Shown here: positions 27,791 to 37,595 of the stretch, one piece after another | How the letters are laid out: every line of letters begins with the position of its first letter | Position numbering within the stretch: the stretch's first letter is position 1 | Source of the DNA: Pseudomonas sp. Os17 | Lineage (GTDB): Bacteria > Pseudomonadota > Gammaproteobacteria > Pseudomonadales > Pseudomonadaceae | Assembly (NCBI RefSeq): GCF_001547895.1 | Contig: NZ_AP014627.1 | Coordinates: 6,512,001 to 6,576,000 of the forward strand | Direction: 5' to 3' | Length of the DNA: 64,000 nucleotides | The notes under the pieces: generated by a model | Databases searched by the model: none | What the model saw: the letters and a program-made list of their open reading frames with translations, nothing else | Told to the model about the DNA's origin: nothing | Made by a program: the position numbers and the translations under genes

Positions 27791-29149
27791 TCAGACGGCG
27801 AACAACAGGAATTCCCGCTCCCACGAACTGATCACGCGCTTGAAGTTTTCATGTTCGGCCCGCTTCACCGCGACGTAGCCGGTGATGAACTTCTGGCCCA
27901 GGTACTTCTCGATGGTCTTGCTGTTTTCCATGCGCTCCAGGGCGTCCTCGATGGTCAGCGGCAGACGCAGGTTGCGGCGTTCATAGCCGCGCCCGACCAC
28001 CGGCGCACTCGGGTTGTGGCCCTCGACCATGCCGATGTAGCCACACAACAGACTGGCGGCGATCGCCAGGTAGGGGTTGGCGTCGGCACCCGGCAGGCGG
28101 TTTTCCACCCGACGGTTCTGCGGACCGGCATCCGGCACCCGCAGGCCCACGGTGCGGTTCTCCTCGCCCCACTCGACGTTCACCGGTGCCGAAGTGTCCG
28201 GCAGGAAGCGGCGGAACGAGTTGACGTTGGGAGCGAACAGCGGCAACAGCTCGGGGATGAACTTCTGCAAGCCGCCGATGTGGTTGAGGAACAGCTGGCT
28301 CATGGTCCCGTCCTCGTTGGAGAAGACGTTCTTGCCAGTGTTGATGTCGATGATGCTCTGGTGCAGGTGCATGGCACTGCCGGGCTCGCCGGTCATGGGC
28401 TTGGCCATGAAGGTGGCGGCCACGTCGTGCTTGAGCGCGGCTTCGCGCATGGTGCGTTTGAACACCAGGATCTGGTCGGCCAGGGACAGGGCATCGCCGT
28501 GACGGAAGTTGATTTCCATCTGCGCCGTGCCGTCCTCGTGGATCAGCGTATCCAGGTCCAGCTCCTGCAGTTCGCACCAGTCGTAGACGTCCTCGAACAG
28601 CGGATCGAATTCGTTGGCCGCTTCGATGGAGAACGACTGGCGACCGGTTTCCGGGCGGCCGGAACGGCCGATCGGCGGCTGCAGCGGGTAGTCGGGGTCG
28701 TCACTGCGCTTGGTCAGGTAGAACTCCATCTCCGGCGCCACGATGGGCTGCCAGCCGTGGTCGGCGTAGAGCTTGAGGACTTTCTTCAGGACGTTGCGCG
28801 GCGACAGCTCGATGGGGTTGCCCTGCTTGTCGTAGGTGTCGTGGATCACCTGGGCCGTGGGCTCGATGGCCCAGGGCACCAGGTACACCGCGTTATGGTC
28901 CGGACGGCAGACCATGTCGATATCCGCCGGGTCCAGCAGCTCGTAGTAGATGTCGTCTTCGACATAGTCGCCGGTCACGGTCTGCAACAGCACGCTCTCG
29001 GGCAGGCGCATGCCTTTTTCGGCAATGAACTTGTTGGTCGGCGAGATCTTGCCCCGGGTGATACCGGTCAGGTCGCCGATCATGCATTCGACTTCTGTGA
29101 TCTTGTGGTCTTTCAACCAATCGGTGAGCTGGTCGAGGTTGTTACTCAT
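27791..29149 (-). CDS. spuB: SpuB, gamma-glutamylpolyamine synthetase
   Basis: A 452-residue protein of the glutamine synthetase fold. It joins glutamate to a polyamine amine with ATP (PuuA-type), the first step of the gamma-glutamylation route. Visible signatures include ECMIGDLTGITRGK at the N-terminus, APEMEFYL, the GSAMHLHQS segment of the ATP/glutamate site, and NRRVENRLPGADANPYLAIAASL. It is a paralogue of SpuI, about 200 bases beyond spuA. Confidence 0.92.
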   Translation of the reverse strand: MSNNLDQLTDWLKDHKITEVECMIGDLTGITRGKISPTNKFIAEKGMRLPESVLLQTVTGDYVEDDIYYELLDPADIDMVCRPDHNAVYLVPWAIEPTAQVIHDTYDKQGNPIELSPRNVLKKVLKLYADHGWQPIVAPEMEFYLTKRSDDPDYPLQPPIGRSGRPETGRQSFSIEAANEFDPLFEDVYDWCELQELDLDTLIHEDGTAQMEINFRHGDALSLADQILVFKRTMREAALKHDVAATFMAKPMTGEPGSAMHLHQSIIDINTGKNVFSNEDGTMSQLFLNHIGGLQKFIPELLPLFAPNVNSFRRFLPDTSAPVNVEWGEENRTVGLRVPDAGPQNRRVENRLPGADANPYLAIAASLLCGYIGMVEGHNPSAPVVGRGYERRNLRLPLTIEDALERMENSKTIEKYLGQKFITGYVAVKRAEHENFKRVISSWEREFLLFAV

Positions 29150-29187
29150 AAATGCCTCTAGGCTGAGTTTCCTGACTCTCTATTAAG

Positions 29188-29970
29188 TCAGGCGTTGTGT
29201 GACGCTTCGGCGTCGCGTTGTTTTGCCCGCTGGCGGCAGGCATCACCAAAAGCCTGGAAAATGGCCAGGTAGTGAGGGTTGCAGCTTACCTGCCATTCGG
29301 GGTGCCATTGCACCCCCAACGCAAAAGCCTTGCTTGCTTCGACCGAAACGGCCTCGACCAAGCCGTCGACAGCCAGCGCCTCGACCCGCAGCCCCGGCGC
29401 CAGACGTTCAACGCCTTGAGCATGAATCGAGTTGACCTGGATCGTCTGCGGCAGGCCCAGTCCCGCCAGGACACCACCGGCCTGGACATGCACGTCATGG
29501 GCCGGTGCGTACCAGGCATCCAGGGGCTGGTCGGCCTCTTCATCATGGCGGTGGTCCATGAACGGCGGCACTTCATGCACGTTCTGGTGGAGGCTGCCGC
29601 CCAGGGCGACGTTCATTTCCTGAAACCCGCGGCAGATGCCCAGCACGGGAACGCCCGCGGCAACGGCAGCGTCCAGCAGGGGCAGGGTCGCTGCATCCCG
29701 TGCAGAATCATGAGCAGTGCCGGGCGCGCTGGCGGGCCCCTGGTAATGGAAAGGTTCGATATTGGAGGGAGAGCCGGTAAAGAGGATGCCGTCCAGGCCG
29801 TCCAGAATATCGGACGGGGAAAGCAGCTGCGCCAGGGATGGAAGAATCACCGGCACGCCCTGGGCTGCGCTGGCTACTGCCTGGACATACTCGTCGCCAC
29901 TGATGTGATAAGCATGCAGACCGATCTGCCTGGAGCAGGCGGTGATGCCGATTAACGGCAGGCGAGACAT
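29188..29970 (-). CDS. spuA: SpuA, gamma-glutamyl-polyamine/GABA hydrolase (class I glutamine amidotransferase-like)
   Basis: A 260-residue PuuD-type hydrolase that releases glutamate from gamma-glutamylated intermediates. The nucleophile is in VLGICRGFQEMNVALGG, and the catalytic His-x-Glu is in GVQWHPEWQ. It is the first gene of the spuABCDEFGH operon and is divergent from spuI; the promoter region lies between them. Confidence 0.92.
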   Translation of the reverse strand: MSRLPLIGITACSRQIGLHAYHISGDEYVQAVASAAQGVPVILPSLAQLLSPSDILDGLDGILFTGSPSNIEPFHYQGPASAPGTAHDSARDAATLPLLDAAVAAGVPVLGICRGFQEMNVALGGSLHQNVHEVPPFMDHRHDEEADQPLDAWYAPAHDVHVQAGGVLAGLGLPQTIQVNSIHAQGVERLAPGLRVEALAVDGLVEAVSVEASKAFALGVQWHPEWQVSCNPHYLAIFQAFGDACRQRAKQRDAEASHNA

Positions 29971-30248
29971 GAAACACCCCGGTATTATTGCTGTTATGGG
30001 TTTGATTCGAGCTTAGCCTTGTTCATTTTTTTACACAACACCCCCGTAAAAAATACAACACGGCCCGCTCAAGCCTGCGCTACCCGAGGCAGTCGAGTCC
30101 CAAAAAATGCCCTGTTTTGCCCCAAAAGAGCCTTGGTAGCCCTTTATTAGGGCGTAAAGAGCCTTACTTGACTTCGGCATGCCGTTCGGGTTGACTGAAA
30201 CCAGAAAAGATCAATGATTGATATTTTTAACAACAAAGGTGTTGCATC
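29971..30248. promoter_or_regulatory. spuA-spuI divergent promoter region
   Basis: 278 bases without a gene between divergent spuA and spuI. It is AT-rich near both starts. It holds an inverted repeat GCCCTTTATTAGGGC at 30139-30153 and the short palindrome TCAATGATTGA at about 30210. These are candidate operators for polyamine-responsive control; no regulator can be named from the bases alone. Confidence 0.5.
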
Positions 30249-31625
30249 ATGTCGGTACCCCCGCGTGCCGTTCAGCTTAACGAAGCGAACGCGTTCCTTA
30301 AGGAACATCCTGAGGTTCTGTACGTTGACCTTCTGATTGCGGATATGAATGGTGTGGTGCGCGGCAAGCGCATCGAACGCACCAGCCTCCACAAGGTTTA
30401 CGAGAAAGGCATCAACCTGCCGGCCTCCCTCTTTGCCCTGGATATCAATGGCTCTACGGTGGAAAGCACCGGCCTGGGCCTGGACATCGGCGATGCTGAC
30501 CGAATCTGCTATCCGATCCCCGATACCCTGTGCAATGAACCCTGGCAGAAGCGCCCAACCGCGCAGCTGCTGATGACCATGCACGAGCTGGAAGGCGATC
30601 CGTTCTTCGCCGATCCACGGGAAGTGCTGCGTCAGGTCGTGACCAAGTTCGACGAACTGGGACTGACCATCTGCGCAGCCTTCGAACTGGAGTTCTACCT
30701 GATCGACCAGGAGAACGTGAACGGCCGTCCACAGCCTCCACGCTCACCGATCTCCGGTAAACGCCCGCATTCCACTCAGGTCTACCTGATCGACGATCTC
30801 GACGAATACGTCGACTGCCTCCAGGACATTCTGGAAGGTGCCAAGGAGCAAGGCATCCCGGCCGACGCCATCGTCAAGGAAAGTGCCCCGGCGCAGTTCG
30901 AAGTGAACCTGCACCACGTGGCCGACCCGATCAAGGCCTGCGACTACGCGGTACTGCTCAAGCGCCTGATCAAGAACATCGCCTACGACCATGAGATGGA
31001 CACCACCTTCATGGCCAAGCCTTACCCGGGCCAGGCGGGCAACGGTCTGCACGTCCACATTTCGGTTCTGGATAAAGATGGCAAGAACATCTTTGCCAGC
31101 GAGGATCCCGAGCAGAACGCCGCACTGCGTCACGCGATCGGCGGTGTGCTCGAGACCCTACCGGCGCAGATGGCCTTCCTCTGCCCGAACGTCAACTCCT
31201 ACCGTCGTTTCGGCGCCCAGTTCTATGTGCCGAACTCGCCGAGCTGGGGCCTGGACAACCGTACCGTGGCCATTCGCGTACCGACGGGCTCCGCTGATGC
31301 GGTGCGCATCGAGCACCGGGTCGCCGGTGCCGACGCCAACCCGTACCTGCTGATGGCATCGGTCCTGGCGGGCGTGCACCACGGCCTGACCAACAAGATC
31401 GAGCCGCCGGCACCGACCGAAGGCAACAGCTACGAGCAGAACGAACAAAGCCTGCCGAACAACTTGCGCGATGCCCTGCGCGAGCTGGACGACAGTGAAG
31501 TGATGGCCAAGTACATCGATCCGAAATACATCGATATCTTCGTGGCCTGCAAAGAGAGCGAGCTGGAGGAGTTCGAACACTCCATCTCCGACCTCGAGTA
31601 CAACTGGTACCTGCACACCGTGTAA
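30249..31625 (+). CDS. spuI: SpuI, gamma-glutamylpolyamine synthetase
   Basis: A 458-residue glutamine-synthetase-fold ligase for polyamines, a paralogue of SpuB. Key segments are DLLIADMNGVVRGKRIE, CAAFELEFYLID, the GNGLHVHISV site and VRIEHRVAGADANPYLLMASVL. It is read divergently from spuA, as in P. aeruginosa, and ends before a strong terminator. AAAGGTG lies upstream of the ATG. Confidence 0.93.
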   Translation: MSVPPRAVQLNEANAFLKEHPEVLYVDLLIADMNGVVRGKRIERTSLHKVYEKGINLPASLFALDINGSTVESTGLGLDIGDADRICYPIPDTLCNEPWQKRPTAQLLMTMHELEGDPFFADPREVLRQVVTKFDELGLTICAAFELEFYLIDQENVNGRPQPPRSPISGKRPHSTQVYLIDDLDEYVDCLQDILEGAKEQGIPADAIVKESAPAQFEVNLHHVADPIKACDYAVLLKRLIKNIAYDHEMDTTFMAKPYPGQAGNGLHVHISVLDKDGKNIFASEDPEQNAALRHAIGGVLETLPAQMAFLCPNVNSYRRFGAQFYVPNSPSWGLDNRTVAIRVPTGSADAVRIEHRVAGADANPYLLMASVLAGVHHGLTNKIEPPAPTEGNSYEQNEQSLPNNLRDALRELDDSEVMAKYIDPKYIDIFVACKESELEEFEHSISDLEYNWYLHTV

Positions 31626-31645
31626 GCGGTTGTCGCAAAATAAAG

Positions 31646-31681
31646 AACGCCGCGCAGCTCACCGCTCGCGGCGTTTTTTTT
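31646..31681 (+). terminator. intrinsic terminator of spuI
   Basis: The stem AACGCCGCG / CGCGGCGTT is separated by 12 bases and followed by eight T residues. Confidence 0.93.
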
Positions 31682-31761
31682 GGGGCTCGGATCCATGGTC
31701 GGCGGATTCAGGAATCCTCGCACTGTCGCGTACAATGCCCGCTGCCCAGTAGGAGACACCG

Positions 31762-32400
31762 ATGACGCGCACCGCCCCGCTTCGCAAACCCCGTGCACGT
31801 AGCCAGGCCCGGATCGACTCGATACTCGAGGCCGCCCGGACCCTGCTGGCCAGCGAGGGCGTGGCCAGCCTGTCGATCTACAGCGTGGCCGAACGGGCGC
31901 AGATTCCACCCTCATCGGTCTATCACTTCTTCGCCAGCGTCCCGGCCCTGCTGGAGGCCCTGACCGCCGATGTGCACGCTGCGTTTCGTGCCTGCCTGCA
32001 AGCCCCCATCGACCACCACCGGCTCCAGGGCTGGCGTGACCTGTCACGCCTGGTGGAACAGCGCATGCTCGACATCTACGGCGCGGACGCGGCGGCCCGC
32101 CAGCTGATCCTCGCCCAGCACGGGCTGACCGAAGTCACCCAGGCCGATCGCCAGCACGACCTTGAGCTGGGGGACCTGATGCACACACTGTTCAATCAAC
32201 ACTTCGAACTGCCGAGATTGCCCGCCGACGTGGACGTGTTCGCCCTGGCCATGGAGCTCGGGGACCGGGTGTATGCCCGCTCGGTGCAGCAGCACGGGCA
32301 GATCACCCCGCGCATGGCCGAGGAAGGCATGCGCGTGTTCGACGCCTACCTGAGCCTATATCTACCGCCCTACCTGCCCAAGCGCCCAGCGCCACTCTGA
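31762..32400 (+). CDS. TetR/AcrR family regulator
   Basis: A 212-residue repressor-type protein. The N-terminal helix-turn-helix is visible (RSQARIDSILEAARTLLASEGVASLSIYSV-AERAQIPPSSVYHFF, residues 13-57). The C-terminal ligand and dimer domain has no recognisable signature. The gene is convergent with the pantothenate kinase gene and not divergent from any clear target, so its regulon cannot be inferred. Confidence 0.85.
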   Translation: MTRTAPLRKPRARSQARIDSILEAARTLLASEGVASLSIYSVAERAQIPPSSVYHFFASVPALLEALTADVHAAFRACLQAPIDHHRLQGWRDLSRLVEQRMLDIYGADAAARQLILAQHGLTEVTQADRQHDLELGDLMHTLFNQHFELPRLPADVDVFALAMELGDRVYARSVQQHGQITPRMAEEGMRVFDAYLSLYLPPYLPKRPAPL

Positions 32401-32404
32401 GCGC

Positions 32405-33322
32405 TCAAGCTTGCCGCAGTAGCAGCCTGTCGATGCTGTGATCCGCTGATTTGTGAATGATCAGGTTGGCCCGTTCCCGGGTCGGCAGGATGTTTTCGAT
32501 AAGGTTCTTCAGGTTAACCCTATCCCAGGTATCGGACGCCACCGACAACGCCTCGGGGTCCGAAAGCCCCTTGTACTTGTTGAAATAGGAATCTGCCGCT
32601 TGGAAAGCGGTGTTCTTCAAGTAGACAAAACGCTCCAGATACCAGGCCTTGATCGCCTCCTCGGACGCGTCGACGTAGATGGAGAAGTCGATGAAGTCCA
32701 GGGGATTCAAGCCCTGGCCCCGCTCCCCCTGCAGCACATTCAGGCCTTCGAGGATGATGATGTCCGGCGCCTCCACCGACTGTGCCTCATCGGCCAGGAT
32801 GTCGTAGCGGACATGGGAATAGATGGGAATCCGCGCCGCCTCGCCCCTGCGGCACACGGCCTGGAGAAAATCCACGAACAGCGGCTCATCGTAGGACTCG
32901 GGAAACCCCTTGCGATGCAGGATATTTTTTTCCTGCAGGGTGGCCAGGGGGAACAGAAACGAATCCGTGGTCACCAGGTGCACATTGGGCTTGCCCGGCC
33001 AATAGGCCAGGAGCGCCGCCAGGACCCGGGCAAAACTGCTCTTGCCCACCGCCACGCTGCCGGACACACCGATCACATAGGGGGCCTTGAAGCCGGCCTG
33101 GGGCACCTTGAGCGACTGCACCTGGGCTGCATGCAAATGCAGCAGGCGCGACAGGGGCAGCAGGATCTGCCGCACCTCTTCGGACGCCATGGGCTGGGTC
33201 GGGCTGGTCAGCGAGTCCATCTCGGACGGCGACAGGTTCATGGGTTCTCCGGCCCGCAACGCCGACCAGTGGTCGCGATCGAACTCCAGATACCCTGCGT
33301 TTGGACCCTGCTCTGTTGTCAT
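32405..33322 (-). CDS. coaA: CoaA, type I pantothenate kinase
   Basis: A 305-residue kinase that phosphorylates pantothenate, the first step of CoA synthesis. The P-loop is GVSGSVAVGKSS at about residues 91-102. Type I signatures DSFLFPLATLQEK, HRKGFPESYD and YVDASEEAIKAWYLERF are clear. Most Pseudomonas carry an unrelated type III kinase (CoaX) as the essential enzyme. This gene would then be a second, redundant form; the rest of the genome is not visible here. The stop lies only 5 bases from the convergent TetR gene. Confidence 0.93.
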   Translation of the reverse strand: MTTEQGPNAGYLEFDRDHWSALRAGEPMNLSPSEMDSLTSPTQPMASEEVRQILLPLSRLLHLHAAQVQSLKVPQAGFKAPYVIGVSGSVAVGKSSFARVLAALLAYWPGKPNVHLVTTDSFLFPLATLQEKNILHRKGFPESYDEPLFVDFLQAVCRRGEAARIPIYSHVRYDILADEAQSVEAPDIIILEGLNVLQGERGQGLNPLDFIDFSIYVDASEEAIKAWYLERFVYLKNTAFQAADSYFNKYKGLSDPEALSVASDTWDRVNLKNLIENILPTRERANLIIHKSADHSIDRLLLRQA

Positions 33323-33389
33323 GTTTACTGTTCAGGTCTTGCCGAAAGCAGGGAAAGTATCAAATCTGACCGGTATTTACAGCGCCCAT

Positions 33390-33424
33390 GAAAAAGCCCC
33401 GAAGGGCTCGCACCCTTCGGGGCT
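33390..33424 (-). terminator. intrinsic terminator of the ssu operon
   Basis: AGCCCCGAAGGG and CCCTTCGGGGCT form a strong stem with an eight-base loop. On the minus strand it is followed by a T-run (CTTTTTC), just after ssuF. Confidence 0.92.
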
Positions 33425-33439
33425 GATCTCTGGCATCGC

Positions 33440-33655
33440 TCATAGCTTGGCGATCGACACCTCGGTGGACTTCACAAAGGCAATCACTTCGCTGCCGATG
33501 GACAGTTCCAGCTCCTTGACCGAACGGGTGGTGATCACCGAAGTGACAATCCCGGAAGCGGTCTGGACATCGATTTCCGAGAGCACGTCGCCTTCGACGA
33601 TTTCCTTGATGGTGCCCTTGAACTGGTTGCGTACGTTGATGGCTTTGATGGTCAT
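33440..33655 (-). CDS. ssuF: SsuF, small molybdopterin-binding (Mop/TOBE) protein
   Basis: A 71-residue protein of a single TOBE/Mop domain (MTIKAINVRNQFKGTIKEIV, then GSEVIAFVKSTEVSIAKL). Such proteins bind molybdate or molybdopterin oxyanions. As the last gene after ssuB it matches SsuF of P. putida, which is needed for growth on some sulfur compounds. AGGAG lies before the ATG at 33655. A 20-codon extension runs into a dispersed repeat and is rejected. Confidence 0.9.
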   Translation of the reverse strand: MTIKAINVRNQFKGTIKEIVEGDVLSEIDVQTASGIVTSVITTRSVKELELSIGSEVIAFVKSTEVSIAKL

Positions 33656-33674
33656 GGTATTTCTCCTAGGGTCG

Positions 33675-33765
33675 AAAAACAGAGCTGCAAGCTTCAAGCG
33701 CTCAGCGGCAAGCACAAGCGCGACGCTCTTGCTTGCCGCTTGCAGCTGAAAACTTGCCGCTGCTC
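33675..33765. repeat. extragenic inverted repeat (AGCTGCAAGCTTCAAGC type)
   Basis: AGCTGCAAGC...GCGGCAAGC on the left pairs with GCTTGCCGCTTGCAGCT on the right. It lies in the gap between ssuB and ssuF; similar bases occur after serA at 12707. Confidence 0.65.
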
Positions 33766-34571
33766 TAAAGCGCCCAACGCAACTGCGTGGGCAAGGGTGA
33801 AACAGGTTCCGGTTCCGGCGGCGAGCCGGGCAGTGACAGCACGCGGTTGAGGACTTGGGTTTCCAGGGCCGCCAGGCGATGGGAACCGCGCACGCGCGGA
33901 CGCGGCAGCTCGACGTGCAGGTCCAGCCCCACCTCGCCGTCCTCGATCAGGATCACCCGATCGGCAATCGCCACCGCCTCGCTGACATCGTGGGTCACCA
34001 GCAACACGGTAAAACCGTGCTGCTGCCAGAGGCGTTCGATCAACTGCTGCATCTCGATCCGGGTCAGGGCATCCAGCGCCCCCAGCGGTTCGTCCAGCAA
34101 CAACAGCCGCGGTTGATGGATCAGGGCCCGGGCCAGCGCCACACGCTGCTTCTGGCCACCGGACAGCGCCGCCGGCCACTCATTGGCGCGATCGGCCAGG
34201 CCCACCGCCTCAAGGGCTTCCAGGGCCTGGGGCCGCCAGTGGCCCGCCAGACCGAGTCCGACGTTGTCGATGACTTTCTTCCAGGGCAGCAAACGCGCTT
34301 CCTGGAACATCAACCGGGTGTCTTCGATGGCGGCGCTCAAGGGCGCGGAGCCCGCCAGCAACTCCCCGCCCGAAGGCTGGTCGAGTCCGGCCAGCAGGCG
34401 CAGCAAGGTGCTCTTGCCGCAACCGCTGCGCCCCACCACCGCGACAAACTGGCCGGCGGGAATGTGCAGGTCGATTTCCCGCAGCACCTGGCGCGAGCCG
34501 AAGGTCTTTTGCAGTTTGCGCACGGCCAGGGGAATGCCCCGCAGCAGCCGTGGAGGTTGTTGAGCCGTCAT
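33765..34571 (-). CDS. ssuB: SsuB, aliphatic sulfonate ABC transporter ATP-binding protein
   Basis: A 268-residue ATPase. Walker A is GRSGCGKST, the signature is [15 protein letters not shown], Walker B is [13 protein letters not shown], and the switch is VTHDVSEAV. The ATG at 34571 overlaps the stop of ssuC (ATGA). A longer reading upstream lies inside ssuC in another frame and is not used. Confidence 0.94.
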   Translation of the reverse strand: MTAQQPPRLLRGIPLAVRKLQKTFGSRQVLREIDLHIPAGQFVAVVGRSGCGKSTLLRLLAGLDQPSGGELLAGSAPLSAAIEDTRLMFQEARLLPWKKVIDNVGLGLAGHWRPQALEALEAVGLADRANEWPAALSGGQKQRVALARALIHQPRLLLLDEPLGALDALTRIEMQQLIERLWQQHGFTVLLVTHDVSEAVAIADRVILIEDGEVGLDLHVELPRPRVRGSHRLAALETQVLNRVLSLPGSPPEPEPVSPLPTQLRWAL

Positions 34572-35356
34572 TGGGCACCGCCTTTGGCCACTTGGTAGGC
34601 CGGATGCCAGCGCAGCCAGACCCGTTCCAGGCCACGTGCGGCCAGATCCGCCAGCTTGCCGAGCACCGCGTACATGACGATGGCCAGCACCACCACGTCG
34701 GTCTGCAGGAACTCCCGGGCGTTCATCGCCAGGTAGCCGATGCCGGAGCTGGCGGAGATGGTTTCGGCGACGATCAGGGTCAGCCACATGAAGCCCAGGG
34801 CAAAGCGCACGCCCACCAGGATCGAGGGCAAGGCCCCCGGCAGGATCACCTGGCGAAACAGCGCAAAGCCTGACAGGCCATAACTGCGCGCCATCTCCAC
34901 CAGCGCCGGATCGACGTTGCGGATGCCGTGGTAGGTGTTGAGGTAGATGGGAAACAGGGTGCCCAGGGCCACCAGGAAAATCTTCGCCGACTCATCGATG
35001 CCGAACCACAGGATCACCAGGGGGATCAGCGCCAGATGCGGCACGTTGCGGATCATCTGCACCGAACTGTCCAGCAGCCGCTCGCCCCACTTCGACAGAC
35101 CGGTGATGAAGCCCAGCGCCAGGCCGATACCGCCACCGATGACAAACCCCAGCCCCGCACGCCAGCCACTGATGGCCAGGTGGGTCCAGATATCACCGCT
35201 GCGCACCAGACTGATCCCGGCTTCGATCACTGCGCTGGGAGCCGGCAGGATGCGGGTCGACAGCCAACCCGCCGACACCGACAGTTGCCACACCGCGAGC
35301 AGCAGCAAGGGCAGGGCCCAGGGCGCCAGACGCTGCACTATGCGTTGTCCATTCAT
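34568..35356 (-). CDS. ssuC: SsuC, sulfonate ABC transporter permease
   Basis: A 262-residue inner-membrane permease with about six helices ([19 protein letters not shown] at the start). The EAA motif is [24 protein letters not shown]. It brings alkanesulfonates in with SsuA and SsuB, and lies between ssuD and ssuB. Confidence 0.94.
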   Translation of the reverse strand: MNGQRIVQRLAPWALPLLLLAVWQLSVSAGWLSTRILPAPSAVIEAGISLVRSGDIWTHLAISGWRAGLGFVIGGGIGLALGFITGLSKWGERLLDSSVQMIRNVPHLALIPLVILWFGIDESAKIFLVALGTLFPIYLNTYHGIRNVDPALVEMARSYGLSGFALFRQVILPGALPSILVGVRFALGFMWLTLIVAETISASSGIGYLAMNAREFLQTDVVVLAIVMYAVLGKLADLAARGLERVWLRWHPAYQVAKGGAQ

Positions 35357-35365
35357 GGCCGCACC

Positions 35366-36514
35366 TCAGCTCTGGGACGCGGCTTTGGGAATGATGTCGT
35401 TGGCGACCATCTCCCCGAACGGGCTGACGTAACCGGCGGCTTCAGGCAGCTTGGGCCGTTCGATATCCAGGTGCGGGAACAGCAACTCGGCCACGCGATA
35501 GGACTCTTCCAGGTGTGGATAACCGGAGAAGATGAAGGTATCGATGCCCAGGTCCGCGTACTCTTTCATCCGCGCCGCCACGGTCGGGCCGTCTCCCACC
35601 AGGGCGGTGCCGGCCCCGCCACGCACCAGGCCGACACCGGCCCAGAGGTTGGGGCTGACTTCCAGCCGGTCGCGACGGCCGCCATGCAGGGCCGCCATGC
35701 GCTGCTGCCCAACGGAGTCGAAGCGCGCCAGGGACGCCTGGGCCCGGGCGATGGTGTCGTCGTCCAGATGGGAAATCAGGCGTTCGGCGGCCTGCCAGGC
35801 TTCGGCATTGGTTTCCCGCACAATCACGTGCAGGCGGATGCCGAAGCGCACGCTGCGTCCAAGCTTGGCGGCCTTGTCACGCACCTGCCGGATCTTCTCG
35901 GCCACGGCAGCCGGCGGCTCGCCCCAGGTCAGAACCATGTCCACCTGCTCGGCGGCCAGGTCCTGAGCGGCTTCCGAAGAGCCACCGAAATACAGCGGCG
36001 GGCGCGGTTGCTGCAGCGGCGGATAGAGCAACTTGGCGCCCTTCACACTGATGTGCTGGCCGTCGTAATCCACGGTTTCGCCTTCCAGCACCCGGCGCCA
36101 GATACGGGTGAACTCCACCGACGCCTGATAACGCTCTTCATGGTCGAGGAACAGGCCGTCACCGGCCAGTTCGTCCGGGTCGCCACCGGTCACCAGGTTG
36201 AACAGCGCCCGGCCGCCGGACAGCCGATCCAGGGTCGCCGCCTGGCGCGCCGCCACCGTCGGGGAAATGATCCCGGGGCGCAGGGCGACCAGAAACTTCA
36301 GGCGCTGGGTCACCGGAATCAGCGAAGCCGCCACCAGCCAGGAATCCTCGCAGGAGCGTCCGGTGGGGATCAGCACGCCGCCAAACCCCAGGCGGTCGGC
36401 GGCCTGGGCGATCTGCTGCAGGTAAGCATGATCCACGGCGCGGGCGCCTTCGGCGGTGCCAAGGTAATGGCCGTCGCCGTGAGTGGGCAGAAACCAGAAG
36501 ATGTTGAGGCTCAT
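35366..36514 (-). CDS. ssuD: SsuD, FMNH2-dependent alkanesulfonate monooxygenase
   Basis: A 382-residue bacterial luciferase-like enzyme that uses reduced FMN and oxygen to release sulfite from alkanesulfonates. Family segments are [54 protein letters not shown] and the late [23 protein letters not shown]2 comes from SsuE, encoded at the operon's start. Confidence 0.97.
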   Translation of the reverse strand: MSLNIFWFLPTHGDGHYLGTAEGARAVDHAYLQQIAQAADRLGFGGVLIPTGRSCEDSWLVAASLIPVTQRLKFLVALRPGIISPTVAARQAATLDRLSGGRALFNLVTGGDPDELAGDGLFLDHEERYQASVEFTRIWRRVLEGETVDYDGQHISVKGAKLLYPPLQQPRPPLYFGGSSEAAQDLAAEQVDMVLTWGEPPAAVAEKIRQVRDKAAKLGRSVRFGIRLHVIVRETNAEAWQAAERLISHLDDDTIARAQASLARFDSVGQQRMAALHGGRRDRLEVSPNLWAGVGLVRGGAGTALVGDGPTVAARMKEYADLGIDTFIFSGYPHLEESYRVAELLFPHLDIERPKLPEAAGYVSPFGEMVANDIIPKAASQS

Positions 36515-36538
36515 GGAGTTGTCTCCTAAGGGGTCGAT

Positions 36539-37504
36539 TTACGGCGCTTTGGCCACTGCGGCGGTGGGCGTCCAGATCACGTCTTTGATGCTCAGCGGCT
36601 TGGGAATCAACTTGAGCTGATAGAAGCTGTCGGCGATTTTCTGCTGCGCGGCGATCACCTCCGGAGTCAGGAAGCCCGCGCCGTAGCCCTGGCGCTTCAC
36701 CGAGGTCAGGGTGATCTCAGTGGGCAGGCCGAGCAGCGGCGCCACCTGCTCGGTGACCTCCTGCGGATTGGCCTTGGACCACTCGCCCACCGCCCGCACT
36801 TCTTCCACCAGGGCCTTGATCACCTCGGGGTGCTGTTGCGCATAGGGTTTGGTCGCCAGGTAGAACTGGTGGTTGTCGACGATGCCGCTGCCATCGCGCA
36901 GCGTGCGCGCCTGCAGTTGCTGCTCGGCCGCCGCCTGGTAAGGGTCCCAGATGACCCAGGCGTCAACGCTGCCACGCTCGAACGCAGCGCGGGCATCGGC
37001 CGGCGGCAGGAACACGGTCTGGATGTCGCTGTACTTGAGGCCGGCGTCTTCCAGGGCACGAACCAGCAGGTAATGAACGTTGGAGCCCTTGTTCAGCACC
37101 ACTTTCTTGCCCTTGAGGTCCTGCACCGACTTGATCGGCGAGTCCTTGGGCACCAGGATCGCTTCGCTATGGGGCGCCGGTGGTTCGTAGGCCACGTAGA
37201 GCAGGTCGGCACCGGCGGCCTGGGCGAACACCGGCGGGGTTTCGCCGGTCACGCCGAAGTCGATGGAACCGACGTTCAGCCCTTCCAGCAACTGCGGACC
37301 ACCCGGAAACTCGGTCCACTTCACGTCCACGCCTTGCTGCGCCAGGCGCTTTTCCAGGGTGCCCTTGGCCTTGAGCAGCACCAGGGTGCCGTACTTCTGA
37401 TAACCGATACGCAGGGTTTCGGCTTGAGCTTGAACGATGGCGCCGAAGGACACAGCCGCAGCAAACAGAGCGACCAGACCGCGACGCAAAATGACAGGGC
37501 GCAT
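36539..37504 (-). CDS. ssuA: SsuA, periplasmic sulfonate-binding protein
   Basis: A 321-residue protein with a signal peptide (MRPVILRRGLVALFAAAVSF, cleavage probably after QAQA). The mature domain starts ETLRIGYQKYGTLVLLKAKGTLE. This is the NMT1/SsuA type of binding protein. It lies between ssuE and ssuD, as in P. putida. Confidence 0.94.
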   Translation of the reverse strand: MRPVILRRGLVALFAAAVSFGAIVQAQAETLRIGYQKYGTLVLLKAKGTLEKRLAQQGVDVKWTEFPGGPQLLEGLNVGSIDFGVTGETPPVFAQAAGADLLYVAYEPPAPHSEAILVPKDSPIKSVQDLKGKKVVLNKGSNVHYLLVRALEDAGLKYSDIQTVFLPPADARAAFERGSVDAWVIWDPYQAAAEQQLQARTLRDGSGIVDNHQFYLATKPYAQQHPEVIKALVEEVRAVGEWSKANPQEVTEQVAPLLGLPTEITLTSVKRQGYGAGFLTPEVIAAQQKIADSFYQLKLIPKPLSIKDVIWTPTAAVAKAP

Positions 37505-37595
37505 GGCGCTCTCCTTTTTGCTGTGGGGGTTGTGGCTGCACCTGCTTGCCCGTTGGCGGGCGAGTAAGGTCAGTAATTCACATCAGGGGTGTGGC

